Shown in pieces: positions 13,593 through 22,627 of a stretch of DNA of 64,000 bases. Source of the DNA: Rouxiella chamberiensis (GTDB lineage Bacteria > Pseudomonadota > Gammaproteobacteria > Enterobacterales > Enterobacteriaceae); assembly GCF_026967475.1 (NCBI RefSeq), contig NZ_CP114058.1, forward strand, positions 2,418,001 through 2,482,000. Direction: 5' to 3'. The notes beneath the pieces are model-generated. The model was not told the DNA's origin, did not search any database, and saw nothing but the letters and a program-made list of their open reading frames with translations. A program made the translations under genes and the position numbers. The stretch's first letter is position 1. Each line of letters begins with the position of its first letter.

Positions 13593-14321
13593 ATGCGTCT
13601 GGTCCAGCTTTCAGCCCATTCAGTCGATTTTCCGCCGCCGGAAACTGCCCTGCGCCAGCCCGAGGGTCTGCTGGCGATTGGGGGCGATCTCTCCCCTCCC
13701 CGCCTGCTCAATGCCTATCGGCACGGGATTTTCCCGTGGTTCGAACCGGGCGAGGAGATTCTGTGGTGGTCGCCGGACCCGCGTGCCGTGCTGTACCCTG
13801 AAGAACGCCATATCAGCCGCAGCCTACGACGTTTTCTGCGGCAGACCGCGTATCGCTACACCCTGAATCGCGCCTTTGAACAGGTTATTCACGCCTGCGC
13901 CGAAGCCCGTCAGGACGGCACCTGGATAGGTCCGCTGGTGCAGCAGGGTTATCTTGCCCTGCATCATCAGGGTCATGCGCATTCGATTGAGGTCTGGTCT
14001 GGCGATGAACTGGTCGGCGGCATGTATGGTGTGGCGGTTGGCGGGCTGTTCTGCGGCGAGTCGATGTTTAGCCGCCGCGTCAATGCATCCAAGTGTGCAA
14101 TAATGACTTTTTGCCACTATTTTACCGCAATTGGCGGAGAACCGATTGACTGTCAGGTCCTCAACCCTCACACTGCGTCGCTGGGTGCGAGAGAGATCCC
14201 CCGCCGCCAATTTTTGCAGCAGTTATCCCGACTTTCGCAACGCCAGTTGCCGCCGGAATGCTGGTTGCCCCAAGACTTACCCCCACATGACGTTGATTTG
14301 CCATCCCTCCTGATGGAATAG
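13593..14321 (+). CDS. aat: Leucyl/phenylalanyl-tRNA--protein transferase
   Basis: Adds Leu or Phe from aminoacyl-tRNA to proteins with N-terminal Arg or Lys, making N-degrons that ClpS delivers to ClpAP. 242 aa, normal length. Recognisable family segments: [26 protein letters not shown] near the N-terminus, [13 protein letters not shown] in the middle and [19 protein letters not shown] near the active site. ATG preceded by AGGA. It is notable that aat, clpA and clpS, which act in one pathway, lie within 4 kb, as in E. coli. Confidence 0.97.
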   Translation: MRLVQLSAHSVDFPPPETALRQPEGLLAIGGDLSPPRLLNAYRHGIFPWFEPGEEILWWSPDPRAVLYPEERHISRSLRRFLRQTAYRYTLNRAFEQVIHACAEARQDGTWIGPLVQQGYLALHHQGHAHSIEVWSGDELVGGMYGVAVGGLFCGESMFSRRVNASKCAIMTFCHYFTAIGGEPIDCQVLNPHTASLGAREIPRRQFLQQLSRLSQRQLPPECWLPQDLPPHDVDLPSLLME

Positions 14322-14407
14322 GGAATGAGTGCGGCAAACGCCAACAATTCTTTACATAATGTGGGTTTTTCGGCATTATCTTGCCGATTAAAAAACTATG
14401 GTAGTAA

Positions 14408-14641
<234 letters not shown>

Positions 14642-14821
14642 TAGGCTCGCTCATCGCTGATTTTTCTCGCGATACCTGAGGTTACCCATTTCGCTCTTCC
14701 CACATTCAGTAATGAAGCGTGGCGAGGGCGTTTTGTGATATCCGCTATTCAGAGCCTAATAAGCGGCTTCAGAAGATAATACAGATAACCGGTGAGCCTT
14801 TCGTTTGCCGGTAAATATCAA

Positions 14822-14853
14822 TAAAAAAGGCGATGTTTTCACATCGCCTTTTT
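14822..14853. terminator. Bidirectional terminator between infA and clpA
   Basis: AAAAAGGCGATG and CATCGCCTTTTT flank a short loop, giving A and T tracts on both sides. It can end infA transcription rightward and clpA transcription leftward. Confidence 0.92.
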
Positions 14854-14886
14854 CTATTTTAACGCCTTGTGCCTTCTAAAGCGGGG

Positions 14887-17166
14887 TCAGTGAACCGCGC
14901 CCTCTTCTTTCAGCTTCTGCGCACTCATAAAGTGATAGGTCAGTTTGTCGGCCGCTTTGTCTAGTCCGACAGACACGGAACCGCCGTCAACCAGTGAACC
15001 AAACAGCAGTTCGTTGGCCAGCGGTTTCTTCAGGTTTTCCTGCACGGTACGCGTCATCGGGCGAGCGCCCATGGCACGGTCGTACCCTTTCACGGTCAGC
15101 CAGTCGCGCGCTTCGTCACTCACTTCAAGCGACACGCCTTTCGCATCCAGCTGAGCCTGCAGTTCGACGATAAACTTGTCGACAACCTGCTGGATAACCT
15201 CGGTGGACAGGTGGTTGAACCAAATCACGTTGTCCAGACGGTTGCGGAACTCTGGCGTAAACACTTTCTTGATCTCGTCCATGGCGTCAGGGCTGTTGTC
15301 CTGATGAATAAGACCAATCGATTTACGCTCGGTTTCACGCACACCGGCATTGGTGGTCATGACCAGTATCACGTTACGGAAATCGGCTTTGCGGCCGTTG
15401 TTATCGGTCAGCGTACCGTTGTCCATGACCTGCAGCAGCAGGTTGAAGACGTCTGGATGCGCTTTCTCGATTTCATCGAGCAGCACGACCGCGTGAGGAT
15501 GCTTGATAACCGCATCGGTCAGCAGACCGCCCTGATCGAAACCAACATAGCCTGGAGGCGCACCGATCAGACGGCTCACGGTGTGACGCTCCATATATTC
15601 CGACATATCGAAACGCAGCAGTTCGATGTCCAGCGCTTTCGCAAGCTGAAGCGTGACCTCGGTTTTCCCGACACCGGTCGGACCGGCAAACAGGAAGGAA
15701 CCGACAGGCTTGCGGTCCTGGCTCAGACCGGCACGGCTCATCTTGATAGCTTCGGTCAGCGCTTCGACGGCGTTGTCTTGTCCGAATACCAGCATTTTCA
15801 GGCGATCGCCGAGGTTTTTCAGCACATCGCGGTCGGTGGCTGACACGGTTTTCTCCGGAATGCGGGCAATACGGGCAACCACGCTTTCGATATCGCTGAC
15901 ATTAACGGTTTTCTTGCGCTTGCTCACCGGCATCAGACGGGCACGCGCACCGGCTTCGTCAATGACGTCGATGGCTTTGTCCGGCAGATGACGGTCGTTG
16001 ATGTATTTCACCGACAGTTCAACCGCAGCACGCACCGCCTTGGCGGTGTAACGCACGTCATGGTGCGCTTCGTACTTGGTTTTCAGGCCATTGATAATCT
16101 GCACCGTTTCTTCCGGAGAAGGCTCGGTGATATCAATTTTCTGGAAACGTCGGGCCAGCGCGCGATCTTTTTCGAAGATGCTGCTGAATTCCTGATACGT
16201 CGTTGAGCCGATCACACGGATCTTGCCGCTCGACAGCAGCGGTTTGATAAGATTCGCGGCATCAACCTGACCGCCGGACGCGGCACCTGCGCCGATGATA
16301 GTGTGGATCTCATCGATGAACAGAATGCTGTTCTTGTCCTGCTCGAGCTGTTTCAGCAAAGTCTTGAAGCGTTTTTCGAAATCGCCGCGGTATTTGGTTC
16401 CGGCAAGCAGTGAACCAATGTCCAGAGAATAGAGCGTGCAGTCGGCCATGATTTCCGGCACATCGCCCTGTTCAATACGCCAGGCGAGACCCTCGGCGAT
16501 CGCTGTTTTACCTACGCCGGACTCACCCACCAGCAGCGGATTGTTCTTGCGACGGCGGCACAGCACCTGAATAGCACGTTCCAACTCTTTATCGCGGCCA
16601 ATCAGCGGGTCGATGCCACCAACACGCGCCAACTGGTTAAGATTTGTGGTGAAGTTCTCCATACGATCTTCCCCTGCCGACTGCTCTTCGTTAACCGGGT
16701 TCTCCGCATTGTTCGGAGCCTGGCTCGCTTCGTCTTTACGCGTACCGTGGGAAATGAAGTTCACCACGTCAAGGCGGCTGACATCGTGCTTGCGCAACAG
16801 ATAGGCAGCCTGAGATTCCTGTTCACTGAAGATGGCGACCAGCACGTTCGCGCCGGACACTTCACTTCGGCCTGAAGACTGCACATGGAAAACAGCGCGT
16901 TGCAGCACACGTTGGAAACTCAACGTCGGCTGGGTATCTCGCTCTTCTTCACTTGCAGGTAAAGTGGGTGTGGTCTGTTCGATGAAGGCTTCCAATTCCT
17001 GACGTAAGGCCACAAGATCGACCGTACAGGCCTCAAGCGCTTCACGAGCCGCCGGGTTGCTCAGCAACGCCAACAGCAGGTGCTCGACGGTCATAAACTC
17101 ATGCCGGTGCTCGCGGGCTCTTGCGAAAGCCATATTGAGACTGAGTTCAAGTTCTTGATTGAGCAT
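14887..17166 (-). CDS. clpA: ATP-dependent Clp protease ATP-binding subunit ClpA
   Basis: AAA+ unfoldase that feeds substrates to ClpP and takes N-degron cargo from ClpS. 759 aa from the ATG of [10 protein letters not shown] (GGAGG five bases upstream; an in-frame GTG two codons earlier is less likely). Clp N-domain repeats occupy 1-140; D1 has Walker [10 protein letters not shown] and Walker [12 protein letters not shown]2 has Walker [10 protein letters not shown], Walker [12 protein letters not shown] and pore loop GYVG. Close to E. coli ClpA (758 aa). Operon with clpS, 27 bases upstream. Confidence 0.98.
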   Translation of the reverse strand: MLNQELELSLNMAFARAREHRHEFMTVEHLLLALLSNPAAREALEACTVDLVALRQELEAFIEQTTPTLPASEEERDTQPTLSFQRVLQRAVFHVQSSGRSEVSGANVLVAIFSEQESQAAYLLRKHDVSRLDVVNFISHGTRKDEASQAPNNAENPVNEEQSAGEDRMENFTTNLNQLARVGGIDPLIGRDKELERAIQVLCRRRKNNPLLVGESGVGKTAIAEGLAWRIEQGDVPEIMADCTLYSLDIGSLLAGTKYRGDFEKRFKTLLKQLEQDKNSILFIDEIHTIIGAGAASGGQVDAANLIKPLLSSGKIRVIGSTTYQEFSSIFEKDRALARRFQKIDITEPSPEETVQIINGLKTKYEAHHDVRYTAKAVRAAVELSVKYINDRHLPDKAIDVIDEAGARARLMPVSKRKKTVNVSDIESVVARIARIPEKTVSATDRDVLKNLGDRLKMLVFGQDNAVEALTEAIKMSRAGLSQDRKPVGSFLFAGPTGVGKTEVTLQLAKALDIELLRFDMSEYMERHTVSRLIGAPPGYVGFDQGGLLTDAVIKHPHAVVLLDEIEKAHPDVFNLLLQVMDNGTLTDNNGRKADFRNVILVMTTNAGVRETERKSIGLIHQDNSPDAMDEIKKVFTPEFRNRLDNVIWFNHLSTEVIQQVVDKFIVELQAQLDAKGVSLEVSDEARDWLTVKGYDRAMGARPMTRTVQENLKKPLANELLFGSLVDGGSVSVGLDKAADKLTYHFMSAQKLKEEGAVH

Positions 17167-17193
17167 AGGCACCTCCCAAATAGATTGCCTTAA

Positions 17194-17515
17194 TCAGGCT
17201 TTTTCCAGCGTACACAGCAACGGATGCTCGTTCTCCTTGGCGTAGCTATTCACATGTGCGACTTTGGTTTCAGCCACTTCCGCGGTGTAGGTACCGCATA
17301 CGGCCTTGCCTTTATAGTGCACTGTAAGCATCAGTTGCGTTGCACGTTCAATATCATAAGAAAAGAACTTTTGCAGAAACGTCAATCACAAATTCCATTG
17401 GAGTGTAATCGTCGTTGTTTAATATAACTTTATACATAGATGGCGGTTTTAGCTCTTCCTTTTGCTTGTCCGCTGCCAAATGTTCAAAATTTTGCCAATC
17501 TTGATTGTCGCCCAT
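17194..17515 (-). CDS. clpS: ATP-dependent Clp protease adaptor ClpS, one-base frameshift
   Basis: N-recognin that binds N-degrons and delivers them to ClpAP. The first segment reads [14 protein letters not shown] ... [21 protein letters not shown] and the second [17 protein letters not shown] ... [12 protein letters not shown], together matching E. coli ClpS along its whole 106 aa. The break is at 17377-17379, where a three-base T run on the coding strand should be two. The locus is 322 nt, one more than 107 codons. Substrate-pocket residues ([10 protein letters not shown]) and the C-terminal His of the pocket region (TVHYKG) are intact. Confidence 0.93.
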
Positions 17516-17929
17516 CGCCTGTCCGTACCTTTTGTATCTTGAATACTGTTGAAGACCGTCCAAATCGACACGCGACGAAAGCGCTGCTGCTTTTTCTCTC
17601 GTCCGGTCACTGGAGCACTTCAGCTATTTTATCATTTTTTGAGCATCCTTGCCGCAGGTGATAGGTTGCGATTTTTTTCAGACTGATTGACACAAAATCC
17701 GCTTAAAAAATCTTAATATCGTTACCTGCTTCAAACTTTGAATAACTGCCTGCCCCGGACAATTAGTCCTCTCTTGACGTCTTAGACTAATACACTAGAG
17801 TGTAAATTTATAAGCCGGATGAGCTATTGCACATCCTCCTTTTTCACGTATTTTCGTGCATAAATACGTCTAAAATCGGGCTTTAACTCTTTATAACTGC
17901 CATCTTAGTCATGAGAGGGATGTGAGAGC
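17516..17929. promoter_or_regulatory. clpS-cspD divergent intergenic region (414 bp)
   Basis: AT-rich spacer holding the divergent promoters of clpSA and cspD. Near 17790-17815 there is a T/A-rich tract (TACACTAGAGTGTAAATTT) with a short inverted repeat ACACTAGAGTGT. macA-macB, which sit next to cspD in E. coli, are absent. No ORF or RNA gene is supported. Confidence 0.5.
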
Positions 17930-18151
17930 ATGGAGACGGGTACTGTTAAATGGTTCAATAATGCCAAGGGTTTCGGTTTCATCTGTCCTTTGGGCGGCGG
18001 CGAGGACATCTTCGCCCACTACTCCACCATCAAAATGGAGGGTTATCGAACACTCAAGGCAGGGCAACAGGTCAGCTATGATGTTCATGAAGGCCCTAAA
18101 GGAAACCATGCCAGCATTATCATTCCAGTTGAAACCGAAGCGGTCGCCTGA
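17930..18151 (+). CDS. cspD: Cold-shock-like protein CspD
   Basis: Single-stranded nucleic-acid binding protein of the cold-shock fold; in E. coli a stationary-phase inhibitor of replication. 73 aa with RNP1 KGFGFI and RNP2-like DIFAHYS, starting METGTVKWFNNAKG. The C-terminal HEGPKGNHASIIIPVE distinguishes CspD from CspA-type proteins. Adjacent and divergent to clpS, the standard location. Followed by a terminator. Confidence 0.96.
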   Translation: METGTVKWFNNAKGFGFICPLGGGEDIFAHYSTIKMEGYRTLKAGQQVSYDVHEGPKGNHASIIIPVETEAVA

Positions 18152-18202
18152 CCGGCCCACTCAACGTCGGGTGATAACAGCAGACAATCATGCAAACTTG
18201 AT

Positions 18203-18236
18203 AAAATACCAGTCGCTGTTGGCTGGTATTTTATTT
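18203..18236 (+). terminator. Intrinsic terminator of cspD
   Basis: AAAATACCAG and CTGGTATTTT form a 10-bp stem with a 10-base loop, followed by further T, about 50 bases after the cspD stop. Confidence 0.88.
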
Positions 18237-18441
18237 ATGGGGAGAAAGTTTCGCTCTTCAAGCGTTCTATTCAAAATAATTTAACTTTATTTTATCGCCG
18301 TCTGCTCACGCCGTGCGTGTCATCAAGATAAACCCTTCATAAACAGCTTAATAAGACTGTTAACTCGCCCTATTATCGTTGCAATCTGGTTTAGCGTTCT
18401 GCTGCTCAAATAGCGCCAATTTCCCCTATTGGTCTATTACT

Positions 18442-19383
18442 ATGTCGACGCTAAGCTTACCTTCATCGCAATCCACACCGCAATCCGGCCTGGCGCTACT
18501 TTGCTCGCTGATAACCGGTCACGCCATGCCCGGCAGAATGTGGCGAAAATTTTCGTATCGCCTGAAGTTTATGGCACGCAGTCTGTTTTACCCACGTGCC
18601 ACCCTTCAGGTCATGAACCAGCTGGCGGCACATCCGCTCAGGGACGAAATTCTGCTGGCCCAGCCCACCTTACCCTGCAAGGTGCATCGCCCCTATCTGG
18701 CGGCCAATATGACACGCAGACAGCACGTGCAAGGCCTGTGCGATCATTATCAGTTTATCCGCGACAGGATGCCGCTTGCCCTGCAACTCGGCCATCTCTC
18801 CGCTACGCCGCTGAAACTTGCAACCTTTGCAGGAAAAGACCAGACCCTTTTTTCCATCGCCATGAATGCCACACAACACGTCGATAAAGAAGGCGAAATA
18901 ACCTTAAGGTTTATCGATAAAAATAATACGGCGCTGGCTAACATCACCTTTGCGTTTATTCATCTCGACTCCTTACCCACGTTATTTATCGGGGCAATTC
19001 AGGGACCCGCGCAACATATTGAACATCAACATATTCAACAGGCGACTAAAGCCTGCCACGGACTCTTTCCCAAGCGGATATTAATGGAAGCCGTCTTGTT
19101 GATAGCCGATAAAATGAATATGCAGCAGGTGTTTGCCGTCGGGAATAAAACGCATATCTATGAATGCCCGCGCTATAACAAACGTAAAAAGTTTGTCTTT
19201 GCCGATTACGACGCCTTCTGGCAAACCCTCGGCGCGCATCAGCACAGCAACGGCTATTACCATTTTCCCCTTCAGGTGACCCACAAATCGCTGGACGATA
19301 TCGCCAGCAAGAAACGCGCAGAATACCGCCGCCGCTATCAACTGCTCGACGATATGGAAATGCAGATAAGGGAGAAATTCTGA
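18442..19383 (+). CDS. ybjX: VirK/YbjX family protein (DUF535)
   Basis: 313 aa from the ATG of MSTLSLPSSQ. Family members (YbjX, VirK, SomA) are linked to envelope integrity and resistance to antimicrobial peptides in Salmonella and Shigella; the biochemical activity is unknown. Typical segments: YLAANMTRRQHVQGLCDHYQFI, the acidic mid-part with IGAIQGP, and the conserved C-terminal block HIYECPRYNKRKKFVFADYDAFW followed by KKRAEYRRRYQLLDDM. No signal peptide. The frame opens 21 codons earlier at a TTG but that part is not family-like. Lies next to ybjD as in E. coli; a closely related VirK name is possible. Confidence 0.85.
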   Translation: MSTLSLPSSQSTPQSGLALLCSLITGHAMPGRMWRKFSYRLKFMARSLFYPRATLQVMNQLAAHPLRDEILLAQPTLPCKVHRPYLAANMTRRQHVQGLCDHYQFIRDRMPLALQLGHLSATPLKLATFAGKDQTLFSIAMNATQHVDKEGEITLRFIDKNNTALANITFAFIHLDSLPTLFIGAIQGPAQHIEHQHIQQATKACHGLFPKRILMEAVLLIADKMNMQQVFAVGNKTHIYECPRYNKRKKFVFADYDAFWQTLGAHQHSNGYYHFPLQVTHKSLDDIASKKRAEYRRRYQLLDDMEMQIREKF

Positions 19384-19434
19384 TTTTCAAGTGTGAAGCA
19401 TAGGCTCTACACCCGAAGTTAGTGAACAAATGGG

Positions 19435-19559
19435 ATAGGCAAAGTAGTTGAAGTTGTAGCAAGGCGGCAAGTAAGCAAATCCCCGGGAGCTGACATAAGT
19501 CAGTGACCGGGGTGCGCGCGCGTAGCCAACACCGCTACAGCTTCAAATACGAAGCCTAT
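19435..19559. repeat. ERIC (enterobacterial repetitive intergenic consensus) element
   Basis: A 125-bp imperfect palindrome. Its ends are inverted (ATAGGC at 19435-19440 and GCCTAT at 19554-19559), inner arms TTGAAGTTGTAGC and GCTACAGCTTCAA pair, and the core (CCCCGGGAGCTGACATAAG, then TCAGTGACCGGGGTG) is the ERIC core targeted by the classic ERIC1R/ERIC2 typing primers. It lies between the convergent genes ybjX and ybjD, and its last base is the first base of the ybjD stop codon complement. Transcribed from either side it would fold into a long hairpin. Confidence 0.9.
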
Positions 19560-21442
19560 TAGTCTGCACGCCCACGCGCGAGCCAGGCTACACGCGAAAA
19601 CATCTGCTTCAACACCGTCGGCACTGCACCTCCGCCGCGCCCTGCCGCCGCCATCGCGACTTCTATTGCCAGATCCGGCTTTGAACTGCGGCGTACCGCG
19701 TTTTCGATGATTTGTCGTGTCGAGACATTGGCGTGCTCCGGCGTGCCTGCTGCGCGTCGGTATACTTCTTCGAAACCATGGCGATAAAGATAATTTTCGA
19801 TGTCCATTGCGGGAAATGCCGTCAATCGATGACGCAGCATTTCGTCGTTGTTCTCGACCATGCTGGAAACGGTTGCGGCATATTTCTTGCCTGCTTCATC
19901 GCCGTCCACCAGCACGTGCCACTCGATACCCATCTGACGGGCAAAGCGCAGCAGCGGTTTTAATCCGCTTTGCGCGAATTCGATAACCTTGATGCCCTCC
20001 GACTCGAAATTGTAGCCGCACTGACGCGCCAGCTGGTTTAATAGCCAGACCTCCGTTTCGCCCTCAACCAGCAGCCAGCAACGGGCAAACAGCGACGACG
20101 GACGACTGTAGCGAATGTGGAAGGCTATGCGACGGCTGTCTTCCGAACTCATGCCCTGCGGCCCGATGCGGTAGGCGGCCACCTTGCCGGACTCTCTGAC
20201 CAGTCGGCAAATCTGCTCGACCGGCACCAGCGACAGCAAGTCGCCGGAGTTGGTGGTGGTAATGCGTTGCAAAGGGAGCTGTTCGAGCAAGCCCCACGCC
20301 ACCGACAGCATGATCGGGTGCAGGCGGGTTTCGGGGTCTTCTATCAGCAACAGCGGTCGCGCGTCGGGATGCAGGGCTACGGAACCCTTGGCCTGCAACA
20401 GCGTCGAGAACATGGCGAGCAGCATCACGCGCATACTGCGGCTGTTGGGTTCGGCAATCATTTGGTTGATGTTATTCAACGAACGCCACGCCTGACGGCT
20501 TTCGGCCCTGCCCTGACGTTTCTGCTGCCAGGTATGCCGGTTGCGACGACGCTCTTCGGCAAGCCCTGTGGCGCTCCCTTTATCACTTCGCATTTCAGGC
20601 AGAGTCGACAGAACTCCCTTTGCCCCGCCGCCCGTGGCTTCGAGGTGAGTGACGGCCTGTTTGTCTGCGCCGAAACTGCCGGGGGTAAAACTGTTCATAC
20701 CAAAGTAGTGCTCGAGCAGTTGCTGCATCGCCGCCAGACCCTGACGCAATTCGGCGTTGGTCAACAGCTGCGGATTGTGAACCAGCCCCTGCGTCAGTTC
20801 GTCGAGCTGACGCGCCAGACTGGCGTTGTCCTGCTGCAACTGCGGCGCGAGATCTTCCTTGCTTATCCGGCGGATGAAACGGGCATCGCGCAGGCGCAGT
20901 ACCGGGTGCAGTCTGATCAGGGCTTTCGCCAGAGGATCGATGGTGGTCAGTGCCAGCGGCTCACCGTTTGCCGACAAAAAGGTTCGCCAGGTGGCCACGC
21001 TGCCGTCATCGTCCATTTCGCCTTCGAGACGATAATAGATGCGGTTCAGTTTATCGCTACAGCGCACCCACAGCGGCGACAGCGGATTGAAACGCGGCGA
21101 CATGTGGTTGCCCGGCTGATTCTCGCAGAAAGTAAACACCACATGCAGGTAGCGCTGCTTCTCTTTCAGCTCACCGGCCGGAAAATGGAAATCCTGTTCC
21201 TGAAAACAGTAGAGGTCGGATTCGGGCGACAACAGCAGGCTCAGCGCGTCGAGCAGGCTGGATTTACCCCATGCATTCTCGCCCAGCAGCACCGTATTGG
21301 TGTTGAGCGTGCCCTGATGCGTCGTCGGACGCGCAGTGCTGAGTGCGTCAAGTGCCACCCCGCGCCGGTCAGGCTGGGTCAGAGTCAACGAGAGGCGGTT
21401 TATCCCCCGGAATCCGGCGATATCGATATGCTCAAGATACAT
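19559..21442 (-). CDS. ybjD: OLD-family ATP-dependent endonuclease-like protein YbjD
   Basis: 627 aa from the ATG of MYLEHIDIAGFRGINRL, with GGAGG five bases upstream. An SMC/RecF-like ATPase domain has Walker A GENAWGKSS and the second half with LLLIEDPETRLHP; a C-terminal TOPRIM domain shows LLVEGETEVWLL and VLVDGDEAGKKY. OLD proteins are ATP-dependent nucleases, often in phage defence; the role of chromosomal YbjD is not established. E. coli YbjD has 552 aa: the extra length here is an insert before Walker A (about 30-52) and one around 265-310, rich in Gly, Lys and Arg. The stop codon touches the ERIC element. Confidence 0.92.
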   Translation of the reverse strand: MYLEHIDIAGFRGINRLSLTLTQPDRRGVALDALSTARPTTHQGTLNTNTVLLGENAWGKSSLLDALSLLLSPESDLYCFQEQDFHFPAGELKEKQRYLHVVFTFCENQPGNHMSPRFNPLSPLWVRCSDKLNRIYYRLEGEMDDDGSVATWRTFLSANGEPLALTTIDPLAKALIRLHPVLRLRDARFIRRISKEDLAPQLQQDNASLARQLDELTQGLVHNPQLLTNAELRQGLAAMQQLLEHYFGMNSFTPGSFGADKQAVTHLEATGGGAKGVLSTLPEMRSDKGSATGLAEERRRNRHTWQQKRQGRAESRQAWRSLNNINQMIAEPNSRSMRVMLLAMFSTLLQAKGSVALHPDARPLLLIEDPETRLHPIMLSVAWGLLEQLPLQRITTTNSGDLLSLVPVEQICRLVRESGKVAAYRIGPQGMSSEDSRRIAFHIRYSRPSSLFARCWLLVEGETEVWLLNQLARQCGYNFESEGIKVIEFAQSGLKPLLRFARQMGIEWHVLVDGDEAGKKYAATVSSMVENNDEMLRHRLTAFPAMDIENYLYRHGFEEVYRRAAGTPEHANVSTRQIIENAVRRSSKPDLAIEVAMAAAGRGGGAVPTVLKQMFSRVAWLARGRAD

Positions 21443-21539
21443 TGGCACCTCCCGTGCAGCGTTTATTCCCGTTCGGGTTCCTCATCCGAGGATGACGACA
21501 AAATGGGGTGTTGGTCAAGCAACGATAAGAAAACGCGCG

Positions 21540-21577
21540 ATGCCCTGCTACCGAACTTTACTCTACAGGGCATTTTC
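21540..21577 (+). promoter_or_regulatory. Terminator-like hairpin in the lysO leader
   Basis: ATGCCCTG and CAGGGCAT pair around an 18-base loop and are followed by TTTTCGCT, about 50 bases before the lysO ATG. It could be an attenuator or an ordinary leader hairpin; no sensing structure was identified. Confidence 0.4.
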
Positions 21578-21628
21578 GCTAGGTTGTGGCACGTTTTCTT
21601 CCTCTATCAATATGGACGTTGTTTTTCT

Positions 21629-22528
21629 ATGTATTCTGGACTGCTCATCATTCTTGTTCCCCTTGTTCTGGGGTATCTGATCCCGGTCAAAAATCGCGGG
21701 CTTCTGCATCTTGTGAATCAAATGCTGAGCTGGATGGTCTACGTTATCCTGTTCATTATGGGCATCAGTCTGGCGTTTCTCGACAATCTCGGCACCAACT
21801 TATTAATGATTTTCCGATACAGCTCGGTCTTTTTTGTCTGTATTTTTGCCATCAACCTTTTCGCTCTGTGGTTGCTTGAGCGCCGCAAGCCGTGGAAATC
21901 GAAATATCAACAGGAAGCCCTGCCGTCAAGATTGCGCATGGCGCTGGACTCGCTGCGCCTGTGCGGCGTGGTGGTGGCCGGATTCATGCTCGGCCTGACG
22001 CAATGGCACTGGCTGACCTACGCCGGAGAAGCCAGCGAAGCCGCGCTGATTTTCCTGCTGGTGCTGGTCGGGCTGCAACTGGGCAACAGCAGCATGACGC
22101 TGCGCCAGATTGTGCTTAATCGCCGCGGCATGCTGGTGGCCGGCGTGGTGGGCATTGCCTCGCTCGGCGGCGGCCTGATTGCCGCCCTGCTGCTCGGCCT
22201 GCCGCTGAAAACCGGACTCGCGGTCGCTTCGGGGTATGGCTGGTATTCCCTGTCGGGCATCGTGCTGACCGACGCGTTTGGACCGGTCATCGGCAGTGCC
22301 GCCTTTTTCAACGATTTGGCCCGCGAACTCTGCGCCATCATGCTTATCCCGACGTTGGTGCGCACCAGTCGCTCCTCGGCGCTCGGGCTTTGCGGTGCGA
22401 CCTCGATGGACTTCACCCTGCCGGTTCTGCAACGCAGCGGTGGACTCGATATGGTCCCGGCCGCCGTGGTACACGGCTTTGTACTAAGCCTGATTGCCCC
22501 GATTTTAATGGCCGTCTTCTCGTCCTGA
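21629..22528 (+). CDS. lysO: L-lysine exporter LysO
   Basis: Inner-membrane exporter of lysine and thialysine (formerly YbjE). 299 aa, same as E. coli, with about eight hydrophobic spans (LLIILVPLVLGYLI, MVYVILFIMGISLAF, and so on) and the conserved C-terminal block SGYGWYSLSGIVLTDAFGPVIGSAAFFNDLAREL. The ATG at 21629 matches the E. coli N-terminus (MFSGLLIILVP). The reading frame is open for 1.5 kb further upstream, but that part is the antisense of ybjD and not coding. Divergent from ybjD; aqpZ, which separates them in E. coli, is missing. Confidence 0.95.
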   Translation: MYSGLLIILVPLVLGYLIPVKNRGLLHLVNQMLSWMVYVILFIMGISLAFLDNLGTNLLMIFRYSSVFFVCIFAINLFALWLLERRKPWKSKYQQEALPSRLRMALDSLRLCGVVVAGFMLGLTQWHWLTYAGEASEAALIFLLVLVGLQLGNSSMTLRQIVLNRRGMLVAGVVGIASLGGGLIAALLLGLPLKTGLAVASGYGWYSLSGIVLTDAFGPVIGSAAFFNDLARELCAIMLIPTLVRTSRSSALGLCGATSMDFTLPVLQRSGGLDMVPAAVVHGFVLSLIAPILMAVFSS

Positions 22529-22627
22529 AAAACTTATCGTCTATGCTTACCCCCAGTGCTTTTAAATTTATTGAAACCGCAGGCCTTTTTCCTGCGGTAA
22601 TAAAAACAGTAAACACCGGAGGGATTC

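Noticed and set aside
20117..21628. Long plus-strand open frame continuing upstream of lysO (about 500 codons)
   Set aside because: It is the exact antisense of ybjD; its translation is rich in His, Arg and Gln without any family motif, and lysO has a good start at 21629.
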